DNA from: Candidatus Pedobacter colombiensis
GTDB lineage: Bacteria > Bacteroidota > Bacteroidia > Sphingobacteriales > Sphingobacteriaceae
Assembly (NCBI GenBank): GCA_029202485.1
Contig: CP119313.1
Span: forward strand, 1,302,001-1,366,000
DNA: 64,000 nucleotides
Direction: 5' to 3'
Shown here: piece by piece, positions 9,997-18,700 of the stretch
Layout: every line of letters starts with the position of its first letter
Position numbering within the stretch: the stretch's first letter is position 1
Program-made: the position numbers and the translations under genes
Notes under the pieces: generated by a model
The model's input: the letters and a program-made list of their open reading frames with translations, nothing else
Told to the model about the DNA's origin: nothing
Database searches by the model: none

Positions 9997-11454
9997 ATGA
10001 AAAAATTATTATACATCAATATATTGGCAGTATTGCTAATCACCTTTAGTAGTTGTAAAAAACTGCTTGATATTAAACCGGTAAATAGTATGAAGCCGGT
10101 AAGTGTTAAAGACTATGAGTCTCTCTTGATTGGTGGATATCCGAGAAATGACTATTTCTTTAAAACAGAACTCATGACAGATAATGTCTATGTCAATTTG
10201 AATTCTGGTTACCAGCCGGAGAAGGCCAATGAGCCTTGGTTTATTTGGGCATCAAGTATGCAGATTGATGGAGTTAAGACAGATCCTTATTGGGGAGAAT
10301 TGTACAAATCTGTATTCTATGCCAATACCATTCTTGATAATTTTTCAATGCGTACTCCCTTACCAGAAGAAAAGGAATTGTACGAAAAAGTAAAAGGAGA
10401 GGCTTATGCATTAAGAGCTTATAGCTATTTTTATCTGGTAAACTGGTATGCTGATACCTATGCACCGGAAAATTTGCAGGCACTGGGGGTACCCATGCCA
10501 TTAACTGCAGTTGATGTAAATGTAAATACAACCAATAATGTACGCCAACCGTTAAGTGTAGTTTGGAAGCAAATTGTAAGCGATCTTGAGGAAGCCTCAA
10601 AACTACTTGCAGGTAAACCTGCCACAACTCGCTTCAGATTCAATTCCAATACCCTTGATTTGTTTAAAGCAAGAGTTGCGCTCTTTATGGGAGATTATCA
10701 AACGGCTATTGCATCGGCAACTTCGGTGATGGACGCCAGTCCACTTACGGATTTGAATGGAATACAAGATTATATTGATTCTGAGGGTAATCAATATGCA
10801 TTTACGTATGATTTTGGATTTATAGACACTGATTATAACAAAGAAATTTTGTTTTTTACAGGTGGTAAGGCTAATAACAACATTTTTTATTATTCCGCCT
10901 ATCCATTTAAGCCTTCTGAAGAGTTATTAACCTTAACAAAACGTTATGGCTATTTAACAGATTACAGACAGTATATATTTGAATCATGGGGTGTTCCGAA
11001 TACAACTGATGGGATAACCAAAGGACCCACCATGTATTGTATGTATGCAACTCAACAGAGAGATTCTTATTATATTGGTATGAAAGCTAGTGAAGCTTAT
11101 GTAACTCGTGCCGAAGCTTATGCCCGTACCAATCAGGGCAAATTAGCAATTGCAGACTTAAATCTGGTTTTGCAAAAACGCATTAAAAAAGCAAACTATG
11201 TGCCTTTAAAAATGGCCGATTTTGCAGATAACAATGCCATTTTGAAAAGAGTTTTAGAAGAACGTCGAGTAGAAACAGCCTTTGATGCCGGCTTACGCTG
11301 GTTGGATTTGCGCCGTTTGGGCAAACCGGAAATCCAGCATGCCTATAAAAATGGAGTGATTTATACTTTGAAAAAGAATGACCCAAGGTACTTATTACAG
11401 ATTCCTCCTTCTGAAATTAACAACAGTCCGGAAATGCCACTTAATCCTAGATAA
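9997..11454 (+). CDS. SusD/RagB-type nutrient-binding outer membrane lipoprotein, locus A
   Basis: The 485-aa product has a lipoprotein signal peptide with lipobox Cys20 (TFSSC). A SusD-like N-terminal half follows, starting KKLLDIKP, with helical TPR-like segments (EAYALRAYSYFYLVNWYADTY). The C-terminal RagB/SusD part ends in the usual ERRVETAFDAGLRWLDLRRLG and YLLQIPPSEI patterns. It forms the lid over the SusC barrel and captures the ligand on the cell surface. The gene is 12 bp after susC, so the two are translationally close. Length and ends agree with the family. Confidence 0.93.
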   Translation: MKKLLYINILAVLLITFSSCKKLLDIKPVNSMKPVSVKDYESLLIGGYPRNDYFFKTELMTDNVYVNLNSGYQPEKANEPWFIWASSMQIDGVKTDPYWGELYKSVFYANTILDNFSMRTPLPEEKELYEKVKGEAYALRAYSYFYLVNWYADTYAPENLQALGVPMPLTAVDVNVNTTNNVRQPLSVVWKQIVSDLEEASKLLAGKPATTRFRFNSNTLDLFKARVALFMGDYQTAIASATSVMDASPLTDLNGIQDYIDSEGNQYAFTYDFGFIDTDYNKEILFFTGGKANNNIFYYSAYPFKPSEELLTLTKRYGYLTDYRQYIFESWGVPNTTDGITKGPTMYCMYATQQRDSYYIGMKASEAYVTRAEAYARTNQGKLAIADLNLVLQKRIKKANYVPLKMADFADNNAILKRVLEERRVETAFDAGLRWLDLRRLGKPEIQHAYKNGVIYTLKKNDPRYLLQIPPSEINNSPEMPLNPR

Positions 11455-11477
11455 TAGTTTATTTAAATATAAAGATT

Positions 11478-12398
11478 ATGAAATTTAGAAATATATGCAT
11501 TCTTGCATTGGGCTTAAGCAGCACCTTTGTAGCTTGTAAAAAAGAAGAAAGTCCTGTTGCTTCTGATGATTTGAAAATACCGCAGATGTTTGGGCCTGCA
11601 GCAGATGCAGATCCGAAAGTTAAATCCATATATAATGATTATGGTTTATGGATCCGGATGGATTTCAAAGACTCAAAAGAAGTTTCCAATGGTATCCTAT
11701 TCAATGATGTAAACAATCGTTTTGGGGCTACAAAAATAGATGATAGCAGGCGTCAGGAAGCTATCACCTATACCGAATCATTATTGTCGAATGTGCCGGT
11801 AAAATATACGAAAGCGCTTTTTCCTTTAGAGTTTTTCTATGTGAAAACTTATAATGGTTCCTGGTGGGCTTCGGATATGGAAGTAATTGGTCGTAGTAGA
11901 TTGGTAATTACCTGGCCTAACCATATGCCTAATACGCTTCCGGTAACGGATCCGGCTACTCATTACTACAGAGATTCTGTGTTGACGAGAGCTGTTTGGT
12001 CTAGCCTTGGTACGATGATGACACCAAGAATGGAAAAACCAATTGAAGGATTTGAATTGGCGGGTAAAGCTTACGATGGGGGGCTGGTGTTTGACAGGAT
12101 TTATGACGAATATCGTAGGGATTATGATGTAGATAAAAGAGATGCAGCTTTAGATGAGCTGGCTATTACAGGAGGGTTTATTGCCGGATCTGGTTCACGT
12201 TCATTTGAAGCTGATTTCCCGCAATGGATTACTTTAATTGCTACAGAATCTTTTGCTAACATCAAACAGCAATATCTTGACAACAGTCCGAGAAGAGCCA
12301 AAAAATATGAAGTCCTGATCAAGTTCTTCAACAGCTATGGCTGGGACATTCAGGCTACAGGTAATAAATATAGGCAAAAACTGGATTTATATAAATAA
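11478..12398 (+). CDS. Lipoprotein resembling the putative zinc-binding metallopeptidase family but lacking HExxH
   Basis: The 306-aa product has a lipoprotein signal with Cys20 (TFVAC). Its layout parallels the SusCD-linked 'putative zinc-binding metallopeptidase' lipoproteins (Peptidase_Mx1 type). It has an early YNDYGLWIRMDF segment, a KALFPLEFFYVKT strand, and a late ITGGFIAGSGSRSFEADFPQWITLIATES segment like the family's GFISPYAS...DFVEM region. Where the family carries HExxH, this protein reads DSVLTRAVWSSLGTMM, with no His-Glu pair. It is therefore probably a non-catalytic surface binding protein of the SusCD complex. It lies 23 bp after susD. The family link comes from remembered motifs and is moderately sure. 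Confidence 0.6.
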   Translation: MKFRNICILALGLSSTFVACKKEESPVASDDLKIPQMFGPAADADPKVKSIYNDYGLWIRMDFKDSKEVSNGILFNDVNNRFGATKIDDSRRQEAITYTESLLSNVPVKYTKALFPLEFFYVKTYNGSWWASDMEVIGRSRLVITWPNHMPNTLPVTDPATHYYRDSVLTRAVWSSLGTMMTPRMEKPIEGFELAGKAYDGGLVFDRIYDEYRRDYDVDKRDAALDELAITGGFIAGSGSRSFEADFPQWITLIATESFANIKQQYLDNSPRRAKKYEVLIKFFNSYGWDIQATGNKYRQKLDLYK

Positions 12399-12410
12399 TG
12401 CGCTCCTTGA

Positions 12411-12447
12411 GGTTGTCCGAAAAAGTACTTTTCGGGCAGCCCTTTTA
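12411..12447 (+). terminator. Hairpin between the metallopeptidase-like gene and tlpA, probable partial terminator
   Basis: Positions 12411-12423 pair with 12429-12441 (13 pairs, two of them G-T wobbles) around a 5-nt loop, followed by CTTTTATCTTT. It lies 13 bp after one stop codon and about 27 bp before the next gene, so it may reduce read-through into tlpA. Confidence 0.6.
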
Positions 12448-12467
12448 TCTTTAAAACAATAAAACAC

Positions 12468-13598
12468 ATGAATAAATTATTATTGACCCTACTTTGCGCG
12501 GTTCCGGCTCTGGCCAATGCACAAAGCGAACCATTTAAAGTAACAGGCAAAATTGCCAAAGCAGGCCCAAAGGCTAAAGTTTATTTAACCTATCGTGCTG
12601 ACGGATCATCAGTTAAAGATTCAGCATTGGTGAAAAATGGAACTTTCTCTTTCCAGGGAACAGTCGCCGGACCATTAGCTGCAAAATTAAGTCTAGATCA
12701 TACCGGTGCCGGTATTAGCCAGACTACTAAAAATCCTGATGTCCTTTCTATTTATCTGGATAAAGGAAATGTAAATGTTGCGGCGAAAGACTCTGTTAAA
12801 AATGCATTGGTATCTGGCTCAGCAATTAACGCTGAATATCAGAAATACCAAAAGGCTATTGCAGCACCAGAAAAGATCATTACCGATTTAAATACTGCAT
12901 GGGCAGCAGCGAGCATGGATCAGAAGCAAAATGAAGATTTTGTAAAAGGTTTCCGTGATAGACACAAGCCGGCAGCAGCAGAAAAAGCAAGATTGCAACA
13001 GCTATTCATTGCCGCAAATCCTGATTCGTATTTTAGCTTAATGTCATTAAAAGATATGTCAGAATACGATATGGACATCGCTAAAGTTGAGCCGGCTTTC
13101 AACAAACTGTCGGATAGACTTAAAAAAAGTAAAGCAGGTGTGGAGTTTGTAAAATTGATGAATATCGCAAAATCGACTTCAATCGGTGCCATCGCTCCGG
13201 ATTTTACTCAAAATGATGTGAATGATAAACCGGTTAAGCTCTCTGATTTCCGTGGAAAATATGTATTGATTGATTTTTGGGCTTCATGGTGTGGCCCTTG
13301 TCGAGGAGAAAACCCAAATGTAGTAGCTGCATATAACAAGTTTAAAGATAAAAACTTTACGGTATTAGGTGTGTCATTGGATATGCCAGGTAAAAAAGAC
13401 AACTGGTTAAATGCAATTAAAACAGATGGTTTAACCTGGACACAGGTAAGCGATTTAAAAGGATGAGCTAATGCTGCATCTCAAATGTATGGTGTGAAAG
13501 GCATTCCTCAGAACTATTTGATCGGTCCTGATGGAAAAATTGTAGCCTCAAACTTAAGGGGAGAAGCGCTACATAAAAAATTAGAAGAATTATTGTAG
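12468..13598 (+). pseudogene. TlpA-like DUF4369/AhpC-TSA thioredoxin interrupted by an in-frame TGA
   Basis: The frame runs 332 codons from 12468 to a TGA at 13464-13466, then stays open for 43 more codons to TAG at 13596-13598. The first part has a signal peptide, a DUF4369-type domain (about 20-115), a helical linker and a thioredoxin domain with the active site WCGPC (Cys275, Cys278). The codons after the TGA supply the missing end of the fold (ANAASQMYGVKGIPQNYLIG), including the cis-Pro loop. Family members normally have Trp where the TGA lies, so one G-to-A change (TGG to TGA) explains the break. The truncated product would lack the cis-Pro and last strands and is probably inactive. A sequencing error is the main alternative. 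Confidence 0.85.
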
Positions 13599-13602
13599 CA
13601 TA

Positions 13603-13666
13603 AATTCCTCTCAAGAATGAAAGAGCACTGCCGAAAGGTGGTGCTTTTTCATTCTTGAGAGGAATT
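13603..13666. terminator. Unusually long bidirectional-type hairpin with GAAA tetraloop
   Basis: Arms 13603-13632 and 13637-13666 pair over 30 positions, three of them G-T wobbles, closed by a GAAA tetraloop. The inner nine pairs followed by a run of five T look like an ordinary terminator. The outer 20 bp are a perfect inverted repeat, much longer than a terminator needs. It starts 5 bp after the tlpA stop and ends 36 bp before the next sigma gene. Confidence 0.8.
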
Positions 13667-13679
13667 CTTCCATATTTGT

Positions 13680-13687
13680 TACCTTTG
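13680..13687 (+). promoter_or_regulatory. Bacteroidota -7 box upstream of sigma factor of locus B
   Basis: TACCTTTG matches TAnnTTTG exactly. A TTG at 13655-13657, 22 nt upstream, could serve as the -33 element. Transcription would start near 13693, leaving only about 10 nt before the ATG at 13703. Confidence 0.5.
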
Positions 13688-13702
13688 TAAGGGAATTACA
13701 GT

Positions 13703-14275
13703 ATGGAGACCAATTATGAATCTACGTCTGACACAGAATTAGTCTGTTTATTAAAGTCTGGGAATAGGTCGGCATATACCGAAATATATAACAGATATAA
13801 GTTTATTCTCCATACCCATGCCTATAAATGGATGCGGGATAGGGAAGAAGCGATGGACATTATCCATGAACTCTTCACTTTCTTATGGGATAAGCGAGAA
13901 AGCATTCAATTTAGCACCAGTCTCTCCGGTTATCTTTATGTTTCCTTAAGGAATAAAATTTTCAATAAACTATCGCGTAAAAAGATAGAATCGCAATATA
14001 TTACCTCTCTTCAAAGTTTTATTGATAAAGGTTATTGTATCACGGATCACTTGGTTCGGGAAAAAGAGCTTACCAATCTTATTGAAAAGGAAATCGCCAC
14101 ACTGCCTCACAAAATGCGTGAAGTTTTCGAACTTAGCCGTAAATCGAATCTAAGTCACAAAGAAATTGCTGAACAATTGGGACTTTCCGATCAAACTGTA
14201 AGGAAACACATTCAACATGCCCTTAAAATTTTAAGGACAAAACTAGGTTTAAACCTGTTCCTGTTTACACTGTAG
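13703..14275 (+). CDS. ECF-type RNA polymerase sigma factor (FecI-like), locus B
   Basis: The 190-aa product has sigma region 2 at about 20-90 (NRSAYTEIYNRYKFILHTHAYKW, AMDIIHELFTFLWDKRE, LSGYLYVSLRNKIFNKLSRK) and region 4 at about 125-180 (LPHKMREVFELSRKSNLSHKEIAEQLGLSDQTVRKHIQ). It is clearly homologous to the locus A sigma factor but strongly diverged, so locus B is not a fresh copy of locus A. It heads a fecR/susC/susD/thioredoxin cluster and probably drives its transcription. A perfect -7 box precedes it. Confidence 0.9.
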   Translation: METNYESTSDTELVCLLKSGNRSAYTEIYNRYKFILHTHAYKWMRDREEAMDIIHELFTFLWDKRESIQFSTSLSGYLYVSLRNKIFNKLSRKKIESQYITSLQSFIDKGYCITDHLVREKELTNLIEKEIATLPHKMREVFELSRKSNLSHKEIAEQLGLSDQTVRKHIQHALKILRTKLGLNLFLFTL

Positions 14276-14375
14276 ATGAAGTTATATCCTTTTAAAATTA
14301 TTTTTATTTTTATTTACCCCATAGGGCAAAGCTATTTGTCTTCCATCATATAAGCACGATAGGGTGCTTTAGACT

Positions 14376-15548
14376 ATGAAGAAAATAGAGGCGAAAGAGC
14401 TATTGGCAAAATATGAGGCGGGTAAGTGTAATGAGCAAGAGCAGGCTTTATTGGAAAGTTGGCATTTAAGTTATGCACTTGATGCGGTAGAAAATATAGG
14501 TTTTGATGAACAGTCGAAAGATCTGGATCAGGTATGGAATAAATTGCAAAAGCAAACTAAGCCGGTAACTATAAAGGTGGCATTGTGGCCTAAAATGGTG
14601 GCTGCAGCAGCGATATTTCTTATACTTGGTATCGCCGTTTTTTTTTACCTCCAACAAATAAATCCATTTCAACAAACAACTAAGTTGGCTTCCGATTTAC
14701 CTCCAGGAAAAAACAATGCAGTGTTGACCCTATCTAATGGACAAAAAATAATACTCAATGAAACTGCCAAAGGAGAGATTGCAAAGCAGGGGGGGGTATC
14801 AATTACAAAATCTCAAGACGGAACGATTATTTACAATATTGATCAGTCTGCTACAGACATAAAAGCACAGGCAGGAGAATTATCCTACAATACCATAACT
14901 ACGCCTCGTGGAGGTCAGTATCAGGTGAATTTGCCGGATGGCACCAAAGTATGGCTTAACGCCGCATCTTCCCTAAAGTTTCCCACAACTTTTACAGACT
15001 TAAAAGAACGTAAAGTTGAACTTAGCGGCGAAGCTTACTTTGAAGTAGCTAAGAATAAACGCCAACCATTTCATGTTAAAACAGTGCAACAAGATTTAGA
15101 AGTTTTAGGAACTCACTTCAATGTGAATGCTTATAGTGATGAAAAGGAGATAAAAACGACTCTGTTAGAAGGCTCGGTTAAAATTGTTCCCCTGAGTCAA
15201 TCCAAGGCAAAAATGCCATTGGATGTGGTATTGAAACCTGGGCAGCAGGCTACATTGATGGAAAGCAGGCTTAACATTGGTAACGCTGATATTGGAGAGG
15301 TGATGAGCTGGAAGAATGGGATGTTTGAGTTTAATAATAGCGACTTAACCAGTATCATGCGTCAGGCCTCAAGATGGTATGATGTAGATGTGGTTTATGA
15401 AAGTGGAATTCCTAATGTAAAGTTTAGTGGAGAAGTGTCAAGAAATGTAAATGCATCAGCTTTTTTAGGTATGCTAAAATATCTTGATGTAAAATTCAAC
15501 ATAGAAAAAACTGGAAATAACAGAAGTAGAATTGTTGTTTCTAAATAA
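14376..15548 (+). CDS. FecR family anti-sigma factor, locus B
   Basis: The 390-aa product has an N-terminal cytoplasmic sigma-binding part, a membrane helix at about 72-92 (MVAAAAIFLILGIAVFFYL), a FecR domain at about 170-275 and a DUF4974-type C-terminal domain at about 310-388. It lies 100 bp after its sigma gene. Residues 172-228 are coded by the tract shared almost base for base with the locus A fecR, while the flanking parts show only moderate protein similarity (for example NAVLTLSNGQKI here against DAVLTLADGRKI). Confidence 0.92.
   Translation: MKKIEAKELLAKYEAGKCNEQEQALLESWHLSYALDAVENIGFDEQSKDLDQVWNKLQKQTKPVTIKVALWPKMVAAAAIFLILGIAVFFYLQQINPFQQTTKLASDLPPGKNNAVLTLSNGQKIILNETAKGEIAKQGGVSITKSQDGTIIYNIDQSATDIKAQAGELSYNTITTPRGGQYQVNLPDGTKVWLNAASSLKFPTTFTDLKERKVELSGEAYFEVAKNKRQPFHVKTVQQDLEVLGTHFNVNAYSDEKEIKTTLLEGSVKIVPLSQSKAKMPLDVVLKPGQQATLMESRLNIGNADIGEVMSWKNGMFEFNNSDLTSIMRQASRWYDVDVVYESGIPNVKFSGEVSRNVNASAFLGMLKYLDVKFNIEKTGNNRSRIVVSK
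14889..15059 (+). repeat. Copy 2 of the 171-bp near-identical tract shared by two fecR genes
   Basis: This is the partner of 5624-5794, in the same orientation and 9265 bp away, with 169 of 171 bases identical. The first clear break on the right is at 15060-15062. Confidence 0.9.
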
Positions 15549-15797
15549 GTGTAAATATTAATCAACTATAACCTTAAACCAAAACAAATGAAAAGACATT
15601 TACATCCAAAGTAGAGCATCAAGAGGTTACTGAATAAAGAAACCGGGAAAAGTGTTGACGCACCTTACCCGGTATAGACTCGGATTGCAGTCCTTGTCAT
15701 CGTTCGGTTAATTATTCTTCAATTTTATCCCGGTCAAAATCCGGATGAAAACATGTAGCAACAACTATTACTATTATCAACCAAACCTTACAAATGT
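15549..15797 (+). promoter_or_regulatory. fecR-susC spacer of locus B with mini-ORF and hairpin
   Basis: This 249-bp leader holds an 8-codon ORF (15588-15614, MKRHLHPK), preceded by ACCAAAACAA, the same string that precedes the receptor start in locus A. A hairpin follows: 15642-15647 ACCGGG with 15668-15673 CCCGGT, the inner part imperfectly paired. Just before the receptor ATG is ACAAATGTATG, close to ACAAATGTAATG in locus A. A leader with attenuation is possible but unproven. Confidence 0.4.
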
Positions 15798-18700
15798 ATG
15801 TATTTTATTAATACTTCAAACGGTATGGACAGGCCTTGCTTTGTGCCATATTTTAAAGTTTTAAAAGGTGTATTTCAGCGTGTTTCGCTGATGAATACCT
15901 TAACCATGAAACAGATTATTATGCGAATAAATCTCGTAGCTATTTTAATCACCTTGTCCTTAACGCAGGCTACGGCCAGCAGTTTTGGACAGTCTGTAAC
16001 GCTGCATAAAAGAGGTGCAAGCCTTAATGAGGTGCTTAAAATGATTAAAAAACAAACTAATTACACTTTTCTTTACAATAGTGAATTGCTTAAGGATGCC
16101 AAAATGGTATCTGTTGATTTAGACAAGGCAACCTTGGAGGAGGCATTAAAGGCTTCTTTAGCAAACCAAAGCCTTACTTTCAAGATCATTGAGAATACAA
16201 TATTGCTTAAAAAGAAGGAAGATGGGCTTTTTGATAAAGTAGCAAATTACCTGAGTGCAATAGATTTGAGCGGTAAAATATTGGATGAAGATGGAAAACC
16301 ACTTCCGGGTGCGACGATTCGTGTAAAAAATACAACCAGAACTGTATTAACCAATGAGCGTGGTGAATTTGAATTGAAAGGGATAGACGATAAAGCCATA
16401 TTGATCATCTCTTTTCTTGGCTATACCACAAAGGAAGTTCAGGCTAGCAAAGCAAACCCACTTATTATTAGTTTAGATGTTAATCCTGCAGAATTGGGCG
16501 AAGTTGCGGTGGTATCAACAGGTTATCAAAAAATACCTGCGGCACGTGCAGCAGGTTCTTATGTGGTGGTATCTGATAAAGCGATGGCAGGAAAACTGCA
16601 GACAAATATTGTGGAAAGGCTAGAAGGTATGGTGGCCGGATTAACTTCATTCAAAAGTGGTCTTAATACTAAACCTAATATTCAAATTAGAGGGGTCTCT
16701 TCACTTACTGCTACTTCGGCAACACCATTGTACGTAGTGGATGGAGCTCCATTTTTTGGCGATATACAGGCTCTTAATCCTTCGGATGTGGAATCGGTGA
16801 CCGTATTGAAAGATGCTTCAGCAGCTTCTATCTATGGCGCGCTTTCATCAAATGGTGTGATTGTGATTACTACACGTAGTGGAAAGGCTGGGAAATTGAA
16901 CATTAATTACAATGCTACGGCCAAATTTGTTGGCTTACCGGATAGGGCTTATTCGAATAAAATGAGTAGTGCTGAAATGGTCGATTTTCAAAGAGAAATG
17001 TTCAACTATCGTTCAGGTGCTTATGCTTCTATAGATCCCCGTAAAGCAATGGTAGAAACTTATCGTTTATTTTATGACGCAAGACAAGGTGTTATTACTG
17101 AAGCTGAGCTACAAAAAAAACTAGACGTACTTCGCAATAGCGACAGGTATGATCAGGTAGTTAATGAATTTTTACGTAAAACTTCACTTACACAGCAGCA
17201 TAACCTTTCGTTTTCGGGTGGTAACGAATTCTATAAATACAGTCTATCTGGAAATTATTTAGGTAACGCACCTTATGAGCGTGCACAAACCAACAATAGG
17301 GTCGGTTTTAATTTAAAAAACAGCTTTAACTTTACGAAATGGGCAACGCTAAACATTGGAGTATTGGGTAGCAATACCAGAAATGATTACGATAATGGTA
17401 GCGCTACAAATAATGTTTCACCTGGTATGAGTATTTTGGACGCAGGTAAAGCCTCATTTTATATGCTTAGGAATAGCGATGGCAGCCTGGCGACAAACTG
17501 GTTGAACTCGAAATCTCAGTTTGAAATAGACCGCTTAAAATCGTTGGGACTTCAGGATGAAAATTATAATCCAATTACCGACCTCAATACAAGTCACCTC
17601 ACGAATACCAGCAAGTACTTAAATCTTAATTTTTCTGCCAATTTAAAGATTATGGATGGCTTAAATTTAGATTTACTTTACCAAAATGAGAGAACTGAGC
17701 TCTACAACAAACAATACTACAATAAAGACGCTTACAAGGTAAAAACAATGATCAATGATGCGACTATAAAAGACGCAAAGCAAACCAAGATGATTCCTGT
17801 AGGTGGACAGATGAATGAGCAAAGAGGTGATATGAATACTTATACACTTAGGACACAGCTGAATTATAATAAGGAATTTAATTCTAAACATCGTGTTGAC
17901 GCAATTTTTGGGGCTGAAAAAAGAAAACTTCTTGGTTCTTCAACCAATATTTATAAATATGGATACGACGATTACAGCTTAAATTATAAACCAATTGATG
18001 AGCAGGCTTTAAGTTTGAGCATCCCTAACACACAGGCTTTATTTGATCAGTTTAACTTTCCTAAGGGAGATAGCAGGGCTGAAAGGGGGTTCGTAAGTAC
18101 AGATGATCGTTATGTATCTCTTTACGGAAATGGTTCATATACTTACAACAATAGAATTACACTTTCTGGTAGTATCAGAATGGATCAGGCTAATCTTTTT
18201 GGAACAGATCCTAAGTATCAATATAAACCTTTTTGGTCTACAGGTTTACTTTATGTAGTTGCAGAGAATAAAAGGAATTGGTTGGATCGTTTAGCGGTAA
18301 GAGCAACCTATGGCATTAACGGAGCTGTGCCTAAATCGGCTGGACCTTATTTGATTACTCAGTCTAGTGGAAATAATGGTCTTACCGGAGAGACACAAGA
18401 TGGGGTTGTTAGCCCACCAAATAGTGGCTTAAAATGGGAGAGAACCAGAGTGACCAATTTCGGTTTGGATTTTAGTGTGCTTAGCAGACGTTTTTATGGT
18501 TCAATAGATATTTACAATAAGGCAACAAGTGACCTTTTAGGAGATTTAAAATCTGATCCAACATTGGGCTGGAATTCAATAACTGTGAATTACGGTACTA
18601 TGAATAATCGTGGTATAGATCTTACTTTAAATAGCAATAATCTAAATACTACTGATTTTAACTGGATTACAACGCTGAATTTTAATTACAATAAAAATAA

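Noticed and set aside
13464..13466. Selenocysteine or programmed recoding at the TGA in the TlpA-like gene
   Set aside because: The position is expected to be Trp, not Cys, no selenocysteine insertion structure is evident downstream, and no sel genes are seen. A point mutation is simpler.
4429..15548. Locus B as a recent whole duplication of locus A
   Set aside because: The sigma factors, receptors and SusD proteins are strongly diverged; only the 171-bp fecR tract is nearly identical.
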